From NCBI GenBank assembly GCA_021018815.1, contig JAITYX010000003.1:2356001-2420000 (forward strand): 64,000 nt of DNA, in the 5' to 3' direction. Below the pieces are notes generated by a model. The model saw only the letters and a program-made list of their open reading frames with translations, did not search any database and was not told the origin of the DNA. This document shows, piece after piece, positions 58,678-64,000 of this stretch. A program made the translations under genes and the position numbers. Every line of letters starts with the position of its first letter. Positions within the stretch are counted from its first letter, which is position 1. The DNA comes from Talinum fruticosum. Its lineage: Eukaryota; Streptophyta; Magnoliopsida; Caryophyllales; Talinaceae.

Positions 58678-60270
58678 TGAAGGTTTGCTCTTGGAGAAGT
58701 TATGTCACCTTAGAGGGGGTGAATAGGGTGATGGAAGATTTTGAGAAAATCAAACTCTTTTTGCACAGTAACGAGTAAGAAGTAAATTTTGAGTCTAGAT
58801 TGGACTCGGAAAAGTGTAAACTCGTATATACGTAGAAAACCACGGGCGAGTGTCAATCCATACACCAAGTCAATCCACTAATTGAATCCTCAATTACACT
58901 GAATATGACTAACTAGATATGTTCCCAAACAAATCTATTATAATTTTCCCAGGCTTACAATTTACCTTATCCGATCGACCTAGTACTTCCAAGTTGAAGT
59001 TACCTTATCAACTTGGGATCCTCCAATTTTTCTCACGGTTAGAAGTTCCCTTATCTAACCTGGTACTTCCAAACCGAGGTAGCCTTTATAGTTTGGGACA
59101 ACCGAGTTGAGGTAACCTTTACAACTCAGTCGGAGAGAAAGAGTAGAAGAGTAGTAAGAATTGCAATACTACCGACTCGGAAGAATACAACTCGTAATAC
59201 TATAATTACAGTTTGGGAGTTGTATGCTAGAGACAATGTTCAATATGGTCTCTCTTTTGCTTCCATTCATCAGTTGAAATCTTGTGCTAAGGCTTCTATA
59301 AATAGTTTGCCTTGAAGAGATAGCCCTTGACTCTCCAACATCTTTCTCGTTGAAGCCGTCTGAGTCAACTAGCCTTTGTAACGAGATAGTCTAAGTCACT
59401 CAGATTTCGGACCACCTTGAAATAGCCGTTGTACCTTGGTCCTAGCTTGCAACAACTCTTTTTCAGCTTTTGTAAATTGGAAAAGCAGAACAAAAAGACC
59501 GTTAGATTCGAAATAAAATATTACCCAAAACAAGTAACAAATAAGGTCGTCAAGTAAGTTTTGAGCTTTTCTAGAAATTCTAGCTTTTTGTCCGCCAGTG
59601 CTTTAACAATCAAAGCCTTTTGTTTTTGCTTTTTTTTCAGATAATTACATTAGAAAAACCTGCAAAAACATTAAGCACAATGGTTCTCAAAGTATACCTA
59701 TACTTTGGTCCATAATTAGATAAGGATTTGTCTAAATAAAGCATTTAATGACTAATTACCTTAATCTATTAATCTGGAATATTTCAAGTCTAATATTCAA
59801 TATAATTAGATTCCAGATATGCTAACACTCATAAATAAATCATTCAATCTTAATGTGCACATGAGTTATATAGACATTTTACAATTATGCATGATTAAAC
59901 AAATAATATCGTAGGCGGACTAAATGTCCGAATCGACTTAGTGGTTCGGAATATGAGATCTTAGTGGGTAAAGCCGAGTGGGTCGAATATGAGATCCGAG
60001 TGGGTCAGTCTTACTCAGTTTTTCATAACTAACTCAGATTCTACTTTCGAGTCCGACTCGACTTAGTGGGTCGGACTTAGTCGGATAATCTTAGTATGCT
60101 TAAGTCTCGAGTGCGATCAAGAATAAGTCATATTGATATGATGAATTATAAGGCATATGACTTAGTTAAATGAATTTCTTTTAGGATGCTTCTTGCTTTA
60201 TCCTAAATTTATATGAATGCATGAAATCAAAACATATTTAAGGGGTTAGTCAGTCATACCCGAGTCTTCA
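58678..60270 (-). repeat. Cop-C 5' LTR
   Basis: A 1593-bp LTR from TGAAGACTCGGGTATGACTG at 60270 to GCAAACCTTCA at 58678, followed outside by the CATAC duplication. It belongs to a different subfamily from the Cop-A/B/D LTRs (shared ends and shared CCCTCTAGGGTGAC block, different middle). Confidence 0.88.
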
Positions 60271-61578
60271 CATACGAGGAAGAAAACTTACTGCGATGAC
60301 TTGCTATTATCATTCAATGTTATTAGACTCGGTTGCCAATTCCTGAAAAGTCCTTGGCTTACTCACCTACAGAACATAAAGAAAGTCCCATTTTATACTT
60401 TTAGCACACATCTCCACAGTTGATGCGTCGGACAATCAATCTTTGCATTCAGAAGTGAAGGCTCTCTAGTGATTAATGTAATCGAGAACTGGTTCATATT
60501 TCCTTTTCCTTATGTTCGTCGACTCTGTCATATTAACAATACATTGGGTGCTATAGAACCTGTTAAGGAATTCTTCCATTTGCTCCTAGTTGTAGATGGA
60601 TTCGGGCTCTAAGTCCATCTACCAGTCAAATGCAATTCCCTTCGAGTTTAAAAGAATTACTTCACCATCTAATCCCTTCCATGGCAGAGCATTGCTGCAG
60701 GATTTGATGAAGTGCACAATGTGTTGTTTAGGATTGCCTTTACCATCATACTACTTGGAACTTCAATAGTTGATAACCATGGGGCATTCACAGGGCATCA
60801 ATCCTCTTAGTATAGGGCTTCGTGTATAGATAAGACTTGTAAGACCTTTCCCTAATGATTCTTAATTGCTTTTGCGATGAAATTCGGATTTATTCCACTA
60901 ACATTGAAGTCAATGGAGTCTCCTTTCATGCATCGTCGGATTCTTCATTGCAGTTGGAATCCTTATCAAACTCTTAATTATTAACGTCTTTATTACTGGA
61001 TTCGGATCATCGCTTCTCCAACTTCTTTCTCTAGTGAGAAATTTGTTCACTTTGATGCTTGATTTGCGCAACCTTTTCTTTGCTCTCTTTAGCAAGTCTC
61101 GCTAGTGTTTCCTTCATCGAATTCAATTGTTCTTCAACATTAATAGCTCCTGTCGGTATCACCGACATATGATAATGTTAGATGATTCAACTTCAGATTG
61201 AGAGAAAAACGAGACTTTCGAAGATGGAGGTGCGGAATCTCCATCGATATAACCATCATCTTCTTCACCAAAAGGCATGAAGATAGGATAGGGTGAGCTT
61301 GGAGTTTGTCCATCCCACGTTGAATTGCCTGTTTCACGTTAAAGACAGGAACAACTCACTCATGCAATACAATTTGATTGACTCTGTTAAGAAGGTCGGA
61401 GTCAATGTTCGAATTGGAGATAACCGCAAGTGTACGAGCTACTATTGGTTCCTTCATAGCATAGCGGTAATAGCTCTTACCATACTTCGGTTATCATTCT
61501 TCCGGATGCATCACTAGGGTTGGTGGATACTTAAAAAGTGGACCAATAGCTTTATTCTTTAAAGATCGAGAAACGATG
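60271..61578 (-). pseudogene. Tat-1 piece 1: gag N-terminal and capsid region
   Basis: The minus strand carries the Tat-lineage capsid signature: LKGIAFDW near 60640, then QMEEFLNRFYSTQC at 60543-60584, MTEST and a DYINH word near 60470-60495 (family pattern EFLNRFYST...DYINRWR). Upstream, 60910-61095 is Lys/Arg-rich and predicted helical. The left end abuts the CATAC duplication of Cop-C and continues at 30098. The right end is cut at 61578 by Cop-D. Stops and frameshifts are frequent. Confidence 0.75.
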
Positions 61579-63152
61579 TGAAGACTCGGACACCACACAA
61601 CACTTTACGAGTTGTATGAACGGAATCGGGTATAACAATTGCTTACTTATAGAGTTTTGATTCCAAGGCATTCCTTGTACCTTAGAAACTTTTCTGAGTG
61701 ATATGGTATCTTATCTAAGTGATGCAGCACTTACTTCATGATTTTCTTGCTTATTCTTGAGTGACTCGGAAAATGTATATATGTGTCTCACTCAGCTTTG
61801 AGTCCCTTAGTGCTTAGATATATCGTTCAATGTTTAGACTAGTTTTCCACTCGGATCCGACTTCATGTTATTTGTTCTAACTTGTTGAAGTCAGTGCTTC
61901 TAGTCTAATTCATGCTTAGTCTATATCAAGTTATTTCACTATGATATTCTTCATGTAACTTGATTCTTCGCTTAGACTAAGTCGGATGGAATTTTGAGTT
62001 ACATGGATATTAGATTCAAAAATTCCATTTCTTTTCCGACTCGGATAATTGGTTGCTTAATCATCGTAATTATTTTATTATCTCGTGTCTAATCTTGGAC
62101 CAAAGTATTTTATACTTTGAGAACTAAAATTGATTTACTTTTGTAGGTTATTCAAATGAGGATACACTTTTCAAACTACAAAAGTAACCGGCTTCGTAAC
62201 GTCAAATCACCAGCGAGACATGGCTTTTCACCTTCTCTCGCTCTAGTCCCGTAAGATTGTGTCGTGGCCGTCTCGTTTCCAAATCTGGAAAACTGGAACG
62301 CCAAGCTTAACGGAGGTTTCCACCTTATCTTTCAAGACACCGCCAATGGTTTTGGGACTTCCAAGAGAGTTAAACCGTTGTCCAACGTTCATATCACAAC
62401 GGATACTTTCCGAGTGACTCGAAAGCTTTTGTCAACGGTCACAAAGAACTCTCAGTCAGCAGATGAAGATAACGGCTACTCTACTTGGTCATCTATAAAT
62501 AGAAGCCAACTCACAAGACTTGAAGATTGCCAAAATTATTGTTAATACACGTACTTGAGAAAAGTCATTGTATTTACTCTCAATCTTCTACTTACAACTC
62601 CCACTCTGTAATTCATTACTTTCGAGTTGTAAGGTCTTGTACTTAGTTACAAACACTTTCTTAGTTTCTCTGTAAGGTCCCTTGACTAAGCCGTAAAGGT
62701 TAACTCAGCTTAGTTGTCCCTAGCTGTAAGGGTTATCTCAGCTAGGAAGTACTAGATCGAGATAAGGGAATTTCGAGTCTAGGAAAACTTGTAAAGAGTT
62801 GTCAAAGGGAGCAACTTAGGTTCGGTCAGTTCACGGTATTTTGTGGACTCAAAATAGTGAATTTGACTTCGTGCTTGGATTAGCACGGTCCGTGGTTTTC
62901 TGCCCCTGAAGGGTTTCCACGTAATCTCTAAGTGTTTACTTTCCGAGTTCATTCTAGACTCGGATCGCCTTAAAGTCTTTATTTAATTTGCCACTTTACT
63001 CTAAGCAGAGTCCATACCTTTCGACTCTGTTTTGACTCGGAATCCATCTCTCGTATTTTATTTGGCAAAAGAGTTTGAATTTCTACGAAAATCCTTCTTC
63101 ACCCTATTCACCCCCTCTAGGGTGACTCGGACTCTCCCGAAGCAAAACTTCA
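61579..63152 (+). repeat. Cop-D 5' LTR (long form)
   Basis: A 1574-bp LTR from TGAAGACTCGGACACCACAC to GAAGCAAAACTTCA. It carries the ~500-bp segment missing in Cop-A. TATA box at 62494-62501 in the conserved word. Confidence 0.88.
62494..62501 (+). promoter_or_regulatory. Cop-D LTR TATA box
   Basis: TATAAATA in CATCTATAAATAGAAGCC, as in the other LTRs of the family. Confidence 0.6.
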
Positions 63153-63154
63153 AT

Positions 63155-63166
63155 TGGTATCGAGCC
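63155..63166 (+). other. Primer binding site, Cop-D
   Basis: TGGTATCGAGCC two bases after the LTR. Confidence 0.82.
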
Positions 63167-63211
63167 TAGCCTTTCAGAAAGGATCTAACCATCCAAAGGT
63201 CTAAAGATCAA

Positions 63212-63322
63212 ATGGCTCGTAACACCGGAGAGTTCGATGAAGGAAGTTCTTCCATCGGACCACCAAAATTCAAAGGGTCAAACTTTGGGCACTTGGAAGA
63301 AACTCATGGAATGTTTCCTTAT
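63212..63322 (+). pseudogene. Cop-D gag start, interrupted
   Basis: The ATG at 63212 begins MARNTGEFDEGSSSIGPPKF and continues through FKGSNFGHLEETHGMFPY, 37 codons matching Cop-A and Cop-B gag, then is broken at 63323 by an LTR. The open frame beyond that point reads LTR sequence. Confidence 0.85.
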
Positions 63323-64000
63323 TGTAACAGCCCGCCCTTAAATCACATTATTTATCTTATCAATTACGAGATTAATATCATTGAGCGCGTGCACTTCAAC
63401 TTGGTATTTTATGTTTAATTTATTTTTATTTGTGTGTTATGCAGCTAAGGTGACGAAGTGGCCTCCAATAACATTTCATATTAGTAATTATAAATTTACG
63501 AGATATGTATAAAAAGAAGATTTAGAAATTTGTGTAAACATATATATCGCATACAAATGTGAAGATACCTGGCTATAAAGTTACTAAAGGTTATATTCAA
63601 ACGAAGCGTTACATTTGAAAACGAGATCGTATAATCTATTTACAATATTATTAGAACAAAATAATAATAATAATAGTAACAATGTAAGTAAGCTACATAA
63701 ATCGGACGAGATAATAAGATAATAAATAAATGAAAACAATATAAAAAAAAGAAAGAGAAAAAAAAAAAGAAAAAATATGAGACTGATATTTTGAAAGAAA
63801 AATCCGAATGAATTCTCCGGAATATGTAAACAACTTAAAATTCATTTCATCCCTCACAATTCACTCATCCTCTCTCCCGTGCTCCATCCCTCATCTCCCT
63901 GCCTCACCGCCTCTCGCTACCGGCTCACGAGTCCGGCCATCGGACGCCACCAACGCCGGCCGAAGCCGGTGCTGGGAGCCGTCCGGTAGGCGCCCTCTCA
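63323..64000 (+). mobile_element. LTR (TGTAACAGCCC type) inserted in Cop-D gag, partial
   Basis: Gag sequence stops at CTTAT (63318-63322) and TGTAACAGCCCGCCC begins, an LTR-like 5' end similar in type to TGTAACACCCC at 5040. The interior has an AT-rich first part with (AAT)n and A-rich tracts, then a GC-rich part from 63870, as in the LTR at 5040-8033. The right end is outside the window. Confidence 0.65.
63656..63676 (+). repeat. (AAT)n microsatellite
   Basis: About six AAT triplets inside the terminal LTR. Confidence 0.8.

Larger units (their letters stand above)
30104..60270 (-). mobile_element. Cop-C: gag-only Ty1/copia element (outer bounds)
   Basis: A minus-strand copia element with 5' LTR 58678-60270, PBS 58663-58675, gag 57484-58620, interior remainder 35581-36682, and 3' LTR 35554-35580 plus 30104-31740. 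It is flanked by a perfect 5-bp duplication CATAC (30099-30103 and 60271-60275). Inside are Cop-A (36683-57483) and a solo LTR (31741-35548). Removing both leaves about 2.3 kb of interior: gag and spacer, with no protease, integrase, reverse transcriptase or RNase H. It is therefore a non-autonomous or deleted derivative. It sits inside Tat-1 gag. Confidence 0.88.
61579..64000 (+). mobile_element. Cop-D: Ty1/copia element, 5' part
   Basis: A plus-strand copia element of the Cop-A/B family: complete 5' LTR, PBS and gag start, interrupted at 63323 by another LTR and running out of the window. It inserted into Tat-1 gag leader sequence. The target duplication cannot be tested because the right end is outside. 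Confidence 0.85.

Noticed and set aside
30104..60270. Endogenous pararetrovirus or other plant virus
   Set aside because: Integrase precedes reverse transcriptase, LTRs with target duplications are present, and no movement or coat protein was seen; all pol is ordinary Ty1/copia.
1..64000. tRNA genes, organellar DNA insertions, or a host protein gene
   Set aside because: I saw no cloverleaf-forming segment with A and B boxes, no plastid or mitochondrial gene sequence and no exon-intron host gene; tRNA-like words are primer binding sites of retroelements.

Overview
The window is repeat-rich plant nuclear DNA and contains no intact single-copy host gene that I can recognise. Plant origin is shown by 18S-5.8S-25S rRNA sequence of angiosperm type, by Tat/Ogre-type Ty3/gypsy and Ty1/copia retrotransposons, and by a C-to-T / G-to-A decay pattern typical of heavily methylated DNA. 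The species cannot be named from this sequence.

Positions 1-17.66 kb are one and a half decayed 45S rDNA units on the + strand: 25S copy 1 (1-2900); an intergenic spacer with a 21-bp tandem array and a 3-kb solo LTR; a possible remnant RNA polymerase I start; a 5' external spacer; an 18S gene with an internal 187-bp tandem duplication; ITS1; a 5.8S with an internal deletion; ITS2; and 25S copy 2, split by a 2-kb solo LTR with a GAAAA target duplication. The SRL in 25S copy 1 is damaged, copy 2 has lost that region, and the 18S decoding-site segment is badly mutated, so these are rDNA pseudogenes.

Positions 17.67-64 kb are a tower of nested LTR retrotransposons. The host layer is a minus-strand Tat/Ogre-type gypsy element (Tat-1). 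Its gag, protease and linker are split into three pieces (60271-61578, 28581-30098, 17670-18716). One gap holds an Ogre-like non-autonomous element (18717-28580), which itself contains another LTR (21021-23649). The other gap holds a minus-strand gag-only copia element, Cop-C (30104-60270, perfect CATAC duplication). Inside Cop-C are a solo copia LTR (31741-35548, perfect GTTAG duplication), carrying its own 2.2-kb insert, and a plus-strand copia element, Cop-A (36683-57483, perfect TAATT duplication). Cop-A carries a minus-strand copia element, Cop-B (45838-56704), inside its 3' LTR. A fourth copia element, Cop-D, starts at 61579 and is interrupted at 63323 by another LTR that leaves the window.

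Cop-A and Cop-B encode gag, protease, integrase, reverse transcriptase and RNase H, all frame-broken as written, plus an extra ORF downstream of pol with its own candidate TATA box. Cop-A and Cop-B lie in opposite orientation and form a roughly 10-kb-armed imperfect inverted repeat. Many differences between copies fall at CAG/CTG/CCG/CGG, the plant CHG methylation context, so part of the frame damage may be a read or base-calling artefact.
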